DNA from: Carnegiea gigantea
Taxonomy: Eukaryota > Streptophyta > Magnoliopsida > Caryophyllales > Cactaceae
DNA: 64,000 nt
NCBI GenBank assembly: GCA_029747015.1
Contig: JAKOGI010000576.1
Coordinates: forward strand, 358,501 to 422,500
Direction: 5' to 3'
Of the stretch, positions 46,580 to 58,540 are shown piece after piece. A program made the position numbers and the translations under genes. Each line of letters starts with the position of its first letter. Positions within the stretch are counted from its first letter, which is position 1. Below the pieces are notes generated by a model. It saw only the letters and a list, made by a program, of their open reading frames with translations. It was not told the origin of the DNA and did no database searches.

Positions 46580-46597
46580 TCCCCGACAACAACGCCA
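46580..46597 (-). other. Primer-binding site, tRNA-Asp type (degenerate)
   Basis: On the minus strand TGGCGTTGTTGTCGGGGA against the consensus TGGCGCCGTTGCCGGGGA: three changes, all C-to-T. It lies 6 nt inside the 5' LTR end at 46604. Confidence 0.8.
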
Positions 46598-46603
46598 AAA
46601 ACT

Positions 46604-47843
46604 TGATATATGCCCGCAAGTGCACATGTGTTGTAGTTTAGAAAAGATATCGTTCCAATGGAGATCAATTGTAGTCTATTGAGTTTTGTTGCATAAAATT
46701 GCTAAGCAAGCAAATTTCACTTGAGTGTTTGAACAACGCTATAATCTAATTGAAAAATTTAATCAATTTAAGGTATCTAGGGATTTGTTTTGCCTAGTAA
46801 AGATGTGGATCAATGGAATATAACATGCACTTGATCTATATTGGGAGATTGAAAGGGATGCAATCGCATTTAAAGTTCTATCTTTTCTTTCGAAATAAAC
46901 TGAATTGCCTAAACTAATGTACTGTCATTCTTTCAAATGTTCTCGTTTAGTTTAAGTTATAAGTTTTTTATGGCTAGAGGTCCTCTTAACAAGTGAATCT
47001 TTCTCAAGTATTGCTAAGTTAAGTCCTATCCTATCGGTCAAATAATAAGTTTTACCTTTCAGTCTTTCGCTTAACTATTTAGAATTAGCAATTACATTTG
47101 GCCAAAATTCACTCACAACGATCTCACACACAATATAGAATTCAACCAATTCCAATCAAGAACAAGCATAACTAAATAAAATGAGAGATTTCAACGTCAA
47201 TACTTGGCTAACAATCCCTAAATTGAGAAAACTACTCACACATATTTAAAATAAGAACAACTAAATAAAGTTTGAGAGAAGAAAACTTAGCACAATTAGA
47301 GATCCTCCAAAGGTTTTCCAACTTTGCATGGGCTCCAAAAAAACAAGCACTGCCCATAAATTGCACTCAAAAGTAACTAGAAATCTAAAACTAAACTTAA
47401 GAAAATAGAAATGATTAGAGAATAGGAGTTCTCTTTTGCTGTGTATCTTCTAAACCTACTACGAAATGGCTCTATTTAAATAAGAACTCGATCAAACTTA
47501 GTCATGCGATGAAGGAAAACGAAGAGACTTGCAGTTATGGTCTCACCACGGACCATGGCCTTCGCTACGGATCATCCGTGGTGAACTCTGTCTTGACATT
47601 CTTCGGTCCTTTCTTCCTTCCTTCCATAGGCATAGTGACTTAAGGGTTCTGTGGGGGGTCAAGCTACACTCATTTAAGGTCAAACTTGGGATAAAATGGT
47701 CTAAAAACCTGCAAAATATAGAAAAAAAACCATAACCGAGCGTAAAATAGAAAAAGAAGCACATAATATATCATAAAACACATAATTCACCCTAAAAATG
47801 GTACAAAATGGCCTCAAAATAGAGTCACTTTAAGGACTTATCA
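46604..47843 (-). repeat. 5' LTR of the Athila-like element
   Basis: 1240 bp, TGATATATGCCCGC to GACTTATCA on the plus strand, followed by the AAATG duplication. The hairpin arms TCACCACGG (47543-47551) and CCGTGGTGA (47576-47584) are conserved but separated by a 24-nt insert that includes a second 'acggatcat' phrase. A T/A-rich TATA region (TATTTAAAT) lies near 47470-47480. Confidence 0.9.
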
Positions 47844-50800
47844 AAATGACCAAGCTTGGGGGTTAGTTTGGGTTGTCGATGAATTGTACGTTTTAGGAAG
47901 ATTATGGGTTTTGTGAACTTGAGTTGCTTGTGACGATCAATTTACACGCATGTTGATAATTTGAGTACGCTTTTGTGTTTGCATGGGTAGAAAAGGATTA
48001 CTTTAGGCGAAATATTCATGAGGGCTAAAAAGGGAAAGAAGAGGGAAGGTTTGAATTTTGGAATCTTTGACAACTTGATCATATAAAGTTATGATTGAAA
48101 TGAAATTATGTAATTTTGATTGGGCAGCATGAAGTTTTGATCTAATTGCATGAGTACCATAAAATATGTCTGAATCAATTTGAGATCATAAAGCTTAGAG
48201 ATAATAAGACGTGTGAGAATTTATAAATAGGAATGGGAAAAACTTAAAAAGAAAGAGATTTTGATCAAGTAAAAGAGCACTTGTTTAGATAAAATGGAAA
48301 TAAGGACTTTTTAATTCAATATTTTAAAAAAAGTACGTCTTGGTTTGAGTATTTCATTTTCACGTTGTAGTCATGGAAGTTGATTTATTTTTAAAGACCA
48401 ATGTAAAATCTAAAAAACGATGTACTTAAACCCATGTAGAAATTATGGCAAGTGAGCTTTGCATAAGATTAGTGGAATTTAAATTGGTTGCTGACAAAGG
48501 AACATATGATAAAATGTGGTTTTAGCTTGATGTAAGTAAAGTGATAATTGTATAAAAAGTACATGACAAAAAAAGAGCTATTATCAGAAAAGAGCTCTCT
48601 TTCTTTACATGCAAATTTTTAATGAAAAAACAAACCTTAATTTCTCTTCAAAAATGAAAAAAGGTCAAAGGGAGGATACAATGCTTTAAAAAGAATTTTT
48701 AAAAGAAGTAATGTGCCCAAAAGAGTTACTTTTAAGAAATGACTTTTTTCCTCAGATGGGGGTGTTCAGGAAAAGAAGAAGAAATCTTGATTGTTCATTT
48801 AAGTTGGCAAGTTCAGAACATGATGTTTATGATTTTCAAAAAATCGAAAGGGGGAATTTATAAAGATCTTTACCTCTTTCCTTTGGTGAAGGTAAAGTTA
48901 GACCTTTTAAGAGTGAAAAAGTAAGACCTTTCAATGAAAAGGATAAAGTGTATCAAACGACTTAAATAAAAAATAATTTAACTAAAGCCAACAGGCTAGT
49001 ATAACTCACAAAATAATTAAATGGTAGAAGTCGGTCACTTGGGAATTCACTGTAAGGATGGATCTCTTGAACCTAACAAAATCGATTTTCAAAAGCAAGT
49101 GTGAACTAATAAATTTAGCAGGACAAGAAGTACATTTTTTGTTTGTTTCTTCTAAGTAAAGTTGCATGCTTGTAGAAAGATGATTGGAAATGATGGTGAT
49201 GTAAGGAGGATCCGACTGATAGCAATGTGGAAACAAACTGGGGATTCTAAGAGGAATACGTCCCCACTTAGTTAAATAAAGGTGCAAATAATTTACACCA
49301 CTAAGTACCAAATTATGGAGTTTAATGATTAGCACACTGTGAAAGAGGATTCCACCTAAACAAATTTTACGTTAAGTAAGAAAGCATCAATTAAAGAATG
49401 TCTTTATGATGTTTTAAAATAAAATGAATTTTATGAAATTATGCAGTCACTTATTCTAAAGGAATAATTTACATTATGAGGTATATGTACTAGGTCGTTT
49501 GGCTCATTCTATGAAATATTTTTATAATTTATCTTTAGATGAAAGGGTTCAAGAGCTGGCTAACCAAGGTAAAGAGGGCAAAAAAGCCATTCCAAAGATG
49601 TCATGATCCTTGGCAGATAGTTTTATGCATGTGTTCAAATATTTAGCATTTGCAAGTTAGACATAGCACTTGGAAGCACACAATCAAGCAAAAGACCCAT
49701 TTGTGTTATTTTGGACTTCTCTTTGCATGTTTATGTTTTACCAATTAAGTTTGTAAGTTGTGTTGCAAGGACTAAATGGATGTTAAAATATTTATTTTAA
49801 TATGTGCCGGTGGTGAATTATGTGTATTTAACCACTTAAACGATTTTCCAAAGATGTATTAGATTTATCAGTTAGAGGGTTGTCGAGCAAAAATTTAATA
49901 AAAATGAATAATATGCCCAATACAACTTTGCGACGTACAAAAATGTACCTTGGTTTATTTTGAGTACGATCCTATTCAAGAGGATGTACCTCCTTAATTA
50001 CGTTCCCCTCTCAGGAGATCATTTTTTGATTCCGACTCATTCTATTTCATTTTTTGTCTTGTTTTACGTTAATATGACCTTGTATAATTTGTATCGATAA
50101 TTATTATATTTTTAATGTTGAATAGCCCGTATCCAAAACTTAATTGTATCAGATAGTGATTGTATAGGCACCCTCTAAGGAAGAGTAATATACTTACACA
50201 TTCTTCATGTGCAGGTTAGGAAACAGGTAATTTTATTTGATCTGGAATTTGGGTTGCGTTCACTCTTTTGTTGTAAGCTACCCACGTAATTCTTTTATAG
50301 AGGATCAAACCAACCGTAGTTCTTTAATTTTATTTGATTTAATTTATCTTTTATTTTGGTTAAGTTAGTAACCATTTGATATGATTTTAATTATTTATGT
50401 TGGCCTAAAAAAGACCGTAATTTTTAATTTTGATATTTGGATTTTTCTAACTCATGGCCAAGTTGCATTTTTAGCCATTTCATGATTTTTATTTATCGAC
50501 TTAGCCTTGATTGGGGTTAGTCTATTAATATCTTTAAATTGTAATTGCACTCGAAATTTATTTATAGGTTTGCTACATACCTTTAATGAGATCAAATCGA
50601 CTTAGTTTTGGACCAAAAAGTATTTTTTAAGGCTTGCATCATAGGGGGAACTTGGTGAGCTTGTTTGTATATTTAGCTCAGGTTTTGTTCATTTTGGTGG
50701 ACTCTAAAAATGAGAAAGATGCAATTTTTTTTGAGTAGCTTGGGTTTTGGTTTGTTTTTTGGGTTATGTAATGTGTAACCAAGGGTTGCAGAATTATAAT

Positions 50801-52703
50801 TTGGTCTTTTGTGAAAGAGGGGGTAATGAATAATGGTCTTTGGTCCATTTCTTGGACAGGGAAATTTGAGGGGGGTCGGTTTCTATCTTATAAGGCTTGG
50901 TTTTTCAGCATTTTAAGCAGGCAAAGTACAATCAACTCAAAAAAATTAATTTTCGTGAAGAGGGGGTGTTAGTTTAAGCCCGTTTGAGGACCTTGATTTA
51001 GACTAAACACGAAAATTTTATGTCGAGCTTCCTACGTATCCTTATTGGAATCAAGTTACCATAGTTCTAATTGATATTTGACTTAATCATATTTTTATTA
51101 TTGCCCTTGCACATTTGGCTAAATGGACATGAAATTTTTGTAGCTCTGCTCATATTTGGACTCTCGAATTCTATTATTGAACAAATTCAATAAAAGTCAC
51201 AAATTTCATTTCATAATTTAATGCTGAAAGTCGGTAGTCAAATACCCATTATCATTCTATTTTTTTTAAAATTTGGGTTTCCTGGCATACAATTCAGTTG
51301 AGAAGTTTTACCTTCAACTAAGCAACACAATAATCCCCCATGTCAAAAACGTTGGCACATTGGTTTTTAGACATCTAGCCATCCAAATTTGAGAGATTTA
51401 GGATGTATTTAAACCCGAGTTTTTTTTTGTTTTTGATGCCCATGATGCCACAAACAGCAACTTCTGCCTAATTAAGAGAACTCTAGGCTTGAGTTTGTAA
51501 GGTTCCTACAAACCTGAACTAAAAAAAGAGGTCTCTGGTAGCTTGTTTGATTTTAGTGAACCTAGCCACTATTTTTGTCAGTTATTTATACTATTACGGT
51601 TATTATCTTATAGTAATTGTCTCCCATGGTTCCCCTGGATCAAGACTCAAGCCAAGAGCCCAACTTTCTTCTTCTCTCACTTCTCAAAACAAATTGCTAT
51701 CCCCATTAAATTAGCTATCACCCTCAAATTTTAATGATGATAATTGTATATTTTGATTTTTGTTTGATTACGCCGAGATCCACTTTGCTAGGCTCCAATT
51801 GCTTTGTCCTTTACAACTTTGGTTGTCATTAATAGGAAATTTATATATAATCCATGAGTCTAATCTTAAGACCCAACACCTCTTCCTGCCAGTATCTCAA
51901 TTTTATTTCAGTTAGTTGAAAGCGAGACTTTACTCACAACCTTTTGCCAAATGGAGCAACATAGTTTCGAAACAGGGACCTGTGCCAAGTGAGTAATTTG
52001 CAATTCGACTTTATTTTTTGGCAACATTTTGCCCCTTGAAGGTCAGTTTTTCATTCTTAGGTTGTTTTAGGGGTTTGCCAACACCCAGGATCTGTTGGGA
52101 TCCAAGCTTATGGATCCGACAGGATCAGGATTCGATAGAATTCACGATTTTGTGAGTCCATTACAGCTCAGGATTCAACAGAATCCATTTTTTGTGATCT
52201 GGACAAGATTTGTGAGTTTGTGCTTCTGGCAAGAACCAAGTTTAGTTTATAGCTTCAGCAAAGCATGAGTTCGTGATTGGAGCTTGGGGAGTTGGGTAGG
52301 ATTCACGTTATCGACGCTATGACCCATCTTCTGCTATAGAGTTGCTTGACACAGTGATTCATCTTCTACTTGGCTATGAGATGAGCCTAGAGTTAAGAGG
52401 CATTAGAAAAATGGGGACTTCATATTTTGTTACCTTGAATCTTCAATATGTTGCGGAAGAGAATGATTGTTACTTGAGTTCTTCTTCACAAATTCGAATT
52501 TTGATCTCTATTCTTGTGCCTCAGCCTCTCTGGTTTTTTGGTTTTAATCTCTGTATTTGGGTGCATTCTACACCTTTCTAAACCTCTATTTTTTTTTTGC
52601 TTCTTTGTATTATTCTTCTTCTTCTTCTTTTACAGCGCTTAACCTCTTCTTCCTTTTTTTTTTTTTTTTGATTTGTACCTAGCCTCCCCTTGCACACGGT
52701 CCC
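47844..52703. other. Unassigned non-coding DNA
   Basis: Almost 5 kb without a supported gene. The open frames (for example 48739-48924, 49006-49335, 51543-51734, 52342-52581) are short and show no family features or exon-like junctions I could defend. A patch at 52095-52185 repeats 'aggatt-c-acagaatcc'-type phrases around GGATCC. The high T content and lack of coding suggest decayed repeat DNA, possibly LTR or leader sequence of an old element. Confidence 0.45.
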
Positions 52704-53826
52704 TGATGTATGCTTGCAATGAACACAACCCAAGCTTACTTCACCCTTGTTCTTGCCAAGGAAACTAATGGGGGAAAGTGAGAGAATGTAGAAGATAAGA
52801 GGAGAGGTTGGATAGAGCAAGCACCTTCAAGAGATAATCCAAGAGGAGCCACTCTTGTTGGATACTTGGGCAATCCCCTTAGATCAATTAGGAATCACCA
52901 CCTAATTGAGATAAAGGGACCTAGACACCACTTAAGTTGCCACACTTAAGATATAGACTAGGAATTTTGAGGGGAGAGTTTCTTTGAGAACTCACAAGCT
53001 TATACATTCAAGTTGGTTGCAAAATGAAGGAACCAAGCTGCCTTTTAACAAGCAATGGCCGAGCTCCCTCTCTTCCTAGGCAGCAAATACAAAGCTAAGT
53101 ACATGTGGGGAAGAGAAACACACCTAATCAGCCACTACTAGCTAGACACCTCGCTACCTAGCTTAATCTACCTCATTAGGGGTTATTATGCCTCCTAAAT
53201 GAGGTGTCAAGCTTACAAAAGTCCTAGGTTGCAGCAGGATGAGTCATTCAGCCAGTGGGGATGCAAGTTGACAAGCAAAAAGTCCAAGAAAAACAGCCCT
53301 TGTACCGGCTAGCAACAAACGGGGTAAAGGGATGTTTTGCTTGTCCTTTTGGCTGGATAAAACCTACAAAAGGGGGTGCTTTGGATGGGATTTGAACCCT
53401 TGACTTGATAAATATTTATGTCCCCTTTCACGCTGCAAAATTTCAGACACAATGGAGTTGAGTTGGTGGGCCAAACATTCCCTTAATTCGGACTGTGCTG
53501 ATTGGCGCCCTACAGTGCACTGTCTTCAGTTTTGGGCTTGGTTGGCTGACCAAATGGACTCCAAATGCCTTGCAAAAGGTCTTGTTGGAAAGCTAAGATC
53601 TTAAGATTTAAGGGGGTGGTGCATGCAGGAAATTTCCCCCTCTATATTTTGCTCCAACAGCGACACAAAACCGGGCCAGAAACTGGACGAACTGGACAGT
53701 GCATCTTCTGCTGTGTACATGAGTTTTCTGACCAAGGCATGAACTTCTTTGGCCTCCTTAGGGGTTGAATGGGTGTGAGGGTTTGCTGAAAGTGTGGATG
53801 AAGCTTGGGCACGATGGTCCCCATCA
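52704..53826 (-). repeat. 3' LTR of the CRM-like element
   Basis: 1123 bp. Its right 226 bp (53601-53826) are the end of the integrase reading frame. The upstream purine tract (complement of 53827-53837) is the plus-strand primer. Confidence 0.95.
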
Positions 53827-54716
53827 TCCTCCCCGGCTTGTTTGGAGTTTGACCTCAAACTCGGTAACTCCTCATCTTCATCATAGTATGGGCTCAAATC
53901 AGCCACATTGAAGGTGGCGGATACCCCATAATCACCGAGAAGGTCGACTTTGTAGGCATTGGGCCTGACCTTCTCTGATATCTCAAATGGGCCATCGGAC
54001 CTTGGCATGATTTTGGACTTGCGTTTGCTTGGGAATCTCTCCTTCCGCAAGTGGACCCACACTAAGTCTCCCAGATGAAAGTGGACCTCCTTCTTGTGCT
54101 TATTGGCTTGATGCATGGCTTGGGTATTAGCCTTCTCAATCCTCTCTCGGACTTGAGCATGAAGGTCCTTGATCTCTTGGGCTCGTTTTTCAGCCTCCCA
54201 ACTAAACTTGCTAGGTGTGGGAATGGGAGTGAGGTCTAAGGGTGTTCTTGGATTGTACCCATAGACCACTTGGAAGGGGGAGAGGTGGGTGGCTTTGCTT
54301 GGTGCACGGTTGAAAGCGAACTCCGCATGAGGTAGGAGTTCATCCCAGGCCTTGATGTTCTTCTTCACAAGCACCCTAAGTAAGGTGCCCAAGGTCCGGT
54401 TAGTCACCTCGGTTTGGCCATCGGTTTGGGGGTGACAAGTGGTACTAAACTTGAGAAGTGTCCCCATCTTTCTCCAAAGTGTGAGCCAAAAGTTACTAAG
54501 GAACTTAGTGTCCCTATCCGAAACCATGCTCTTGGGAATGCCATGAAGTCTCACAATCTCTTTGAAGTAGAGATTGGCTATGTGGGAAGCATCATGAGTG
54601 GTGTGGCAAGGAACAAAGTGGGCCATTTTGGAGAATCGGTCCACCACCACCATGATGGAGTCCTTGCTTCTTTGTGTGCGCGGTAAACCCGTGATGAAAT
54701 CCAAGCTAATATCTTC
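53601..54716 (-). pseudogene. pol: CRM-like integrase core and C-terminus, ending inside the 3' LTR
   Basis: After the TAG at 54717 the frame stays open for 371 codons. It holds the catalytic core with all three acidic residues: LDFITGLP (first Asp), MVSDRDTKF (second Asp) and QTDGQTEVTNRTL (Glu), with the D-D-35-E spacing. Then comes the GPY/F-type module DGPFEISEKVRPNAYKVDL, NVADLSPYYDEDEEL and the GEDDG motif, whose codons are also the polypurine tract. The last 75 codons lie in the LTR (HSTPKEAKEVHALVRKLM and a Ser run) and end at 53601. The TAG fits TGG-to-TAG. Apart from that stop this part looks functional. Confidence 0.88.
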
Positions 54717-55535
54717 CTATGGGGCTAGAGGTACGGGCAAAGGGGAGTAGAGGCCGTGGGGAAGGGCATGGCTTTTAGCCATGTGACAAGTTGAGCATCT
54801 TTTGATGAAATGCTCCACATCTCTAGCCATTTTTGGCCAATAGTAGTGCTCCTTGAGCATTGAGCACGTCTTCTCTACCCCAAAGTGGTCGGCTAGAGCA
54901 CCACCATGCAACTCTTGGATTAGCAACTCTCTAAACCTGCACTTGGGTATACAAAGTCGTGACCCCTTGAAGAGGAACCCCTTTAGGAGATGGAAGAGGC
55001 CGTGGGGATGGGTTGCACACTTTGCGTAGATCTCCTTGAAGTCTTCATCGTTGGTGTACATCCCCTTGACAACCTCAAACCCAAGTACCTTGGATTCAAG
55101 GGTAGAGAGCAAGAGATACCTTCTTGAAAGTGCATCGGCCCCCTTGTTCATTTGGCCGGATTTATGGTGGATCACAAAATGGAAGGATTGCATGAACTCT
55201 ACCCACTTGGCATGTCGTGGGTTGAGCTTATGTTGTCCTTGGATGAACTTCAAAGCTTGGTGATCCGTGTGGAGAATGAACTCTCCTCCAACCAAGTAAT
55301 GCCGCCAATGTTCTAGTGCCCTCACAATGGCATAGAACTCCTTGTCATATGTAGAGTACTTCCTCTTGGCATCATTCAAGTTTTCACTAAAATATGCAAT
55401 GGGCCTCTTCTCTTGTGACAATACGGCCCCTATGCCAACTCCGGAAGTATCACACTCTGCCTCAAAGACTTTGGAAAAACTAGGTAGTGCAAGAATGGGT
55501 GCACTAGTAAGCTTCTCTTTAATCTCTTCAAAAGC
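54717..55535 (-). pseudogene. pol: CRM-like RNase H and integrase N-terminus
   Basis: In frame with the RT piece across a TGA at 55536. RNase H shows ECDTSGVGIGAVL, RPIAYFSENLN, YDKEFYAIVRALEHWRHYL, FILHTDHQALKF and MNKGADALSRR, so the acidic residues are kept. The integrase zinc domain follows: ELHGGALADHFG with two His, and CSTCHMAK with two Cys (HHCC). It ends at TAG 54717, where the family has PWEDIS. All recognisable catalytic and metal-binding residues are present. Confidence 0.88.
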
Positions 55536-56247
55536 TCATTGGGCTTGATTACTCCACACAAAGTGCTTGGCCTTGAGGACCTCGGTCATGGGTGCCATGA
55601 TGGAGCTAAAATCTTTGACAAACCTCCTATAGAAGGAAGCCAAACCATGGAAGCTCCGGACTTGTTGTATGGAGGTGGGAGTAGGCCACTCATGGATGGC
55701 CTTGACCTTGTCTTCATCTACATGGATGCCTTGAGCCGAAACCACATAACCCAAGAAGATAACTTGGGGTGTGAAGAAGTGGCATTTCTCAAGATTACCA
55801 TAGAGCTTCTCTTCGGCCAAAATGTTCAAGACTTGATGGAGGTGGCTTGCATGCTCTTGTTCATGCCGGCTATACACAAGAATGTCATCAAAATAGACAA
55901 CAACAAATTTGCCAATGACCGCCCTAAGCACCTCATTCATAAGTCTCATGAAGGTGCTTGGTGCATTAGTCAAGTCAAATGGTATAACTAACCACTCATA
56001 GAGGCCCCCTTTGGTCTTGAAAGCCGTCTTCCACTCATCCTCTTCAAAGATGCGAATTTGATAATAGCCACTTCTAAGGTCGATTTTGGAGAAGATAGTG
56101 GCCCCATGAAGCTCATCAAGCAAGTCTTCCAACCTTGGAATGGGGTACCGGTACTTGATGGTGATCTTGTTGATAGCTCTACTATCAACACACATTCTCA
56201 TACTCCCATCTTTCTTGGGCACAAGCAAGGCCGGGACGGCACACAGG
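55536..56247 (-). pseudogene. pol: CRM-like reverse transcriptase
   Basis: Starts after a 1-nt frameshift near 56241-56247. Contains [46 protein letters not shown], the catalytic box [12 protein letters not shown] and [10 protein letters not shown]. The usual [12 protein letters not shown] reads [12 protein letters not shown], a Gly-to-Asp change next to the active region that may itself be harmful. The frame closes at TGA 55536, most simply a CGA-to-TGA change. The YFDD aspartates are intact. Confidence 0.9.
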
Positions 56248-57300
56248 GCTCAAACTCTCACGGATTAACCCCTTGGATAGGAGGTCATCCACTTGTCTTT
56301 GAACCTCTTGAGTTTCTTGAGGGTTCATGCGGTATGCCGACTTGTTTGGGAGTGTGGCACCGGGAATAAGATCAATCTTGTGTTGGATCAATCTTTTAGG
56401 GGGTAGGCCATGGGGTATTTCATGTGGGAAGACGTGGGAAAAGGTTTTCATGAGGGGTGTGAGTAAAGGATGGAAAAATTCCTTTACCCTGGCCGGTTCT
56501 TGGCCTAAGAGAATCCACTCTTTGAAGTCTTCAAATTCATGTAGTTGAGAGTGGAGTAAGGTGGTGAGAAAGACATCCAACTTGGGATTGTCTTGGGGGT
56601 TCTTTTGTGGGCTTGTTTTGAGGGGAGTGAGGGTGATTTTCTTGTGGTCTTTGGTGAAGGTGTAAGTGTTCAAGCGGCCATCATGCATAACCCTTCTATC
56701 AAATAACCATGGTCGGCCCAAGAGGACATGGCACGCATCCATGGGCACAATGTCACACCAAAGTTCATCCTTATAGGTTCTACCAATGGAAAAGGAAAGT
56801 AAACACCGAGAGGTGATTTGCAAACCCTTACCTTGGTTGAGCCATTGGATTGTGTAAGGATTAGGATGAGGTGTGACCGGGAGCTTGAGTTTGTCCACCA
56901 TGGTCTTGGAAGCCACATTAGCACAACTTCCTCCGTCAATAATGAGGGAGCACACCTTTCCACTCACGGTGCACCGAGTGTGGAAAATGCTTTCCCTTTG
57001 CTCCATGTCTTCATGGGAAGCTAGCCCACTCAAGGCCCTTCTAATCACCAAGAGCTCTCCTTCATCCAGACCCTCTTCAACCTCCTCTATGATTTCATTC
57101 AAGTACACCCCTTTCTCTTCTTCCTCCTTTTCTTCCTCCTCTTCTAGCTCCTCTAAGGAAGCTTGATATTCAGCTAGAGAGACCATTCTTTTGTTGGGAC
57201 ACTCAGAAGCATAGTGTCCAAGGCCTTGGCAACGAAAACACCGGACTTTGCTAGATGGCTTTGGGGGCAGTTGTTTGGAGGGAGTTTGTGGAGTGGTGTT
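56185..57300 (-). pseudogene. pol: CRM-like zinc knuckle, protease and pre-RT linker
   Basis: In frame after the TAA at 57301. The knuckle CFRCQGLGHYASEC (CX2CX4HX4C) lies at about 57200-57241. A Glu-rich linker follows (57080-57170). The aspartic protease has CSLIIDGGSCANVAS (about 56910-56955) and HVLLGRPWLFDRR (about 56690-56730). Then come the linker QHKIDLIPGATLPN and RMNPQETQEVQRQVDDLL leading into RT. The frame is lost at ESLSP near 56245. The first ATG-like start in this piece (57186) is internal to the polyprotein and not a true start. Confidence 0.88.
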
Positions 57301-58182
57301 TTATGGGGGTTTCAGGTTTGGAGAGGGGAAGGATTTTTGAGGAGTGTATGAAGGCTTTTGGAAGCCATAAGGCCGTGGGGTAGGCTTGGGGATGGGATTC
57401 TTGCCTTTGAGTTTCTTTTGCATTTCAACTTTGTGGGCTAGAGCACTTAGCTCATCAAGAGAGGTGTAAGGATGTAACTCAACAACATGAGCAATTTGCT
57501 CATCAAGACCACTCAAGTATCGAATCAAGGTTTGGGAGTCATCCTCCTTCAAATCACATTTCAAGAGAAGTTGTTCAAAGTCCCTAGTGTATTCTTCTAC
57601 ACTTTTGGAACCTTGTTTGAGGTGGTGGAGTTTAAGGAAGTTGTCTTGGAGGTAATGTGGGGGTAAGAATTTGGCCTTTAGTTTGGACTTTATTTTCTCC
57701 CAAGTCTTAATCTTACTTTTCCCCTTCCTTACTCTCTTGGACACAATATTAGACCACCAAATAGAGGCATATTTACGAAGTTTCAAAGCCACTAGTTTTA
57801 CCTTCTTGCCTTCCGGAATGTCCTTGTACTCGAAGACTCGTTCCACCGTTTGTAACCAATCAAGGAAGATATCCGGATCGAGTTGACCTTCATACTCCGG
57901 GATGTCAACTTTAAAATCACCATAGCTTCGTTCGTTATGCCTTTGGTGTCGGCGTGGCCGTCTACCTTGCTCTTCCTCACTAGAATCACCAAAAGGGTTG
58001 CTTCCCTCAGAATCATCCGAGTCCCTATGCTTGCTTGAGCTTCGAGAACTCCATTGGTTCCGCCTCTTTTCTTCCATGAGTTGGCCAAGTTGCCGTTGAA
58101 GGTACTTGAGTTGTGCCTCAAGTTCAGCTTTCTCCCTAAGGGCTTGTTCAGCCACCTGAGTAGGGGTAAGGCTAGTGGACAT
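57301..58182 (-). pseudogene. gag: CRM-like gag
   Basis: The ATG at 58182 (MSTSLTPTQVAEQALREKAE) is chosen as start because the residues upstream run back through the primer site and into the LTR. A coiled-coil-like N-terminus is followed by a basic/acidic linker and the retrotransposon-gag domain: IFLDWLQTVERVFEYKDIP, KVKLVALKLRKYASIWWSN, KIKTWEKIKSKLKAKFLPPH and SVEEYTRDFEQLLLKCDL. A TAA at 57301 cuts it 20 codons before the zinc knuckle; this is inside gag, not at the gag-pol boundary, so I read it as a lesion rather than programmed readthrough. 293 codons to the stop. Confidence 0.88.
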
Positions 58183-58526
58183 GGTGATTTTGTGATGGGA
58201 ACTTGGTGTTTTGGGTTGAAAAGGGGGAGGCACGGTCGGGTGGTGTGGCACGGTCAGGGCGTGCTCACGGGCTGAAGGTGAATTCTGGGACAGTGGGTGT
58301 GGCACGGTCGTGTGTGGTGGCACGGGGTGACCATGCTGTGTTGCTGGAAAATGGGTTTGGGTTTCTGGATGTGGCACGGTCGTGCGTAGGGAGCACGGTG
58401 TGCTCGTGCTAAATTTCTGGCTAGGCACGGCTGGAAATTTTGTGGGTGAGTGTTTGGGGTGGTTTTTGTGAGTTTGGTGTTTGAACGTGTTTGGGCAAGG
58501 GAAGCTTGGCCAAGAAGGTAGCCTAA
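58183..58526 (-). other. 5' leader of the CRM-like element with an iterated motif
   Basis: Between primer site and gag start, the plus strand repeats GGCACGGTC(G/A): about 58231, 58249, 58306 and 58374, with looser GCACGG copies near 58320, 58392 and 58425. Leaders of LTR elements hold packaging and dimerisation signals. The gag frame is open through the leader, giving an H/P/T-rich translation, which may be chance or an upstream extension. Confidence 0.6.
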
Positions 58527-58538
58527 GCTCTGATACCA
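58527..58538 (-). other. Primer-binding site, initiator tRNA-Met
   Basis: On the minus strand TGGTATCAGAGC, a perfect 12-nt match to the initiator-tRNA-Met complement, 2 nt from the 5' LTR end at 58541. Confidence 0.95.
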
Positions 58539-58540
58539 AA

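Larger units (their letters stand above)
38886..47843 (-). mobile_element. Complete non-autonomous Athila-like retrotransposon
   Basis: LTRs at 38886-40192 and 46604-47843, perfect TSD AAATG (38881-38885 and 47844-47848), a tRNA-Asp-type primer site (46580-46597) and a polypurine tract (complement of 40193-40204). Reading leftward on the minus strand: gag, aspartic protease, a short frame, and an ATHILA ORF-1-like gene, then 2 kb without coding. I see no RT, RNase H proper or integrase in the 6.4-kb interior, so it is a deletion derivative or a gag-protease family needing help. Total 8958 bp. LTR divergence is high, so it is old. Confidence 0.88.

Noticed and set aside
49006..49335. 109-codon minus-strand frame
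   Set aside because: No recognisable motif and no neighbouring exon; treated as chance.
57301..57303. Programmed readthrough at the gag TAA
   Set aside because: The stop lies before the zinc knuckle rather than between gag and protease, and other lesions are present in the same element; decay is simpler.
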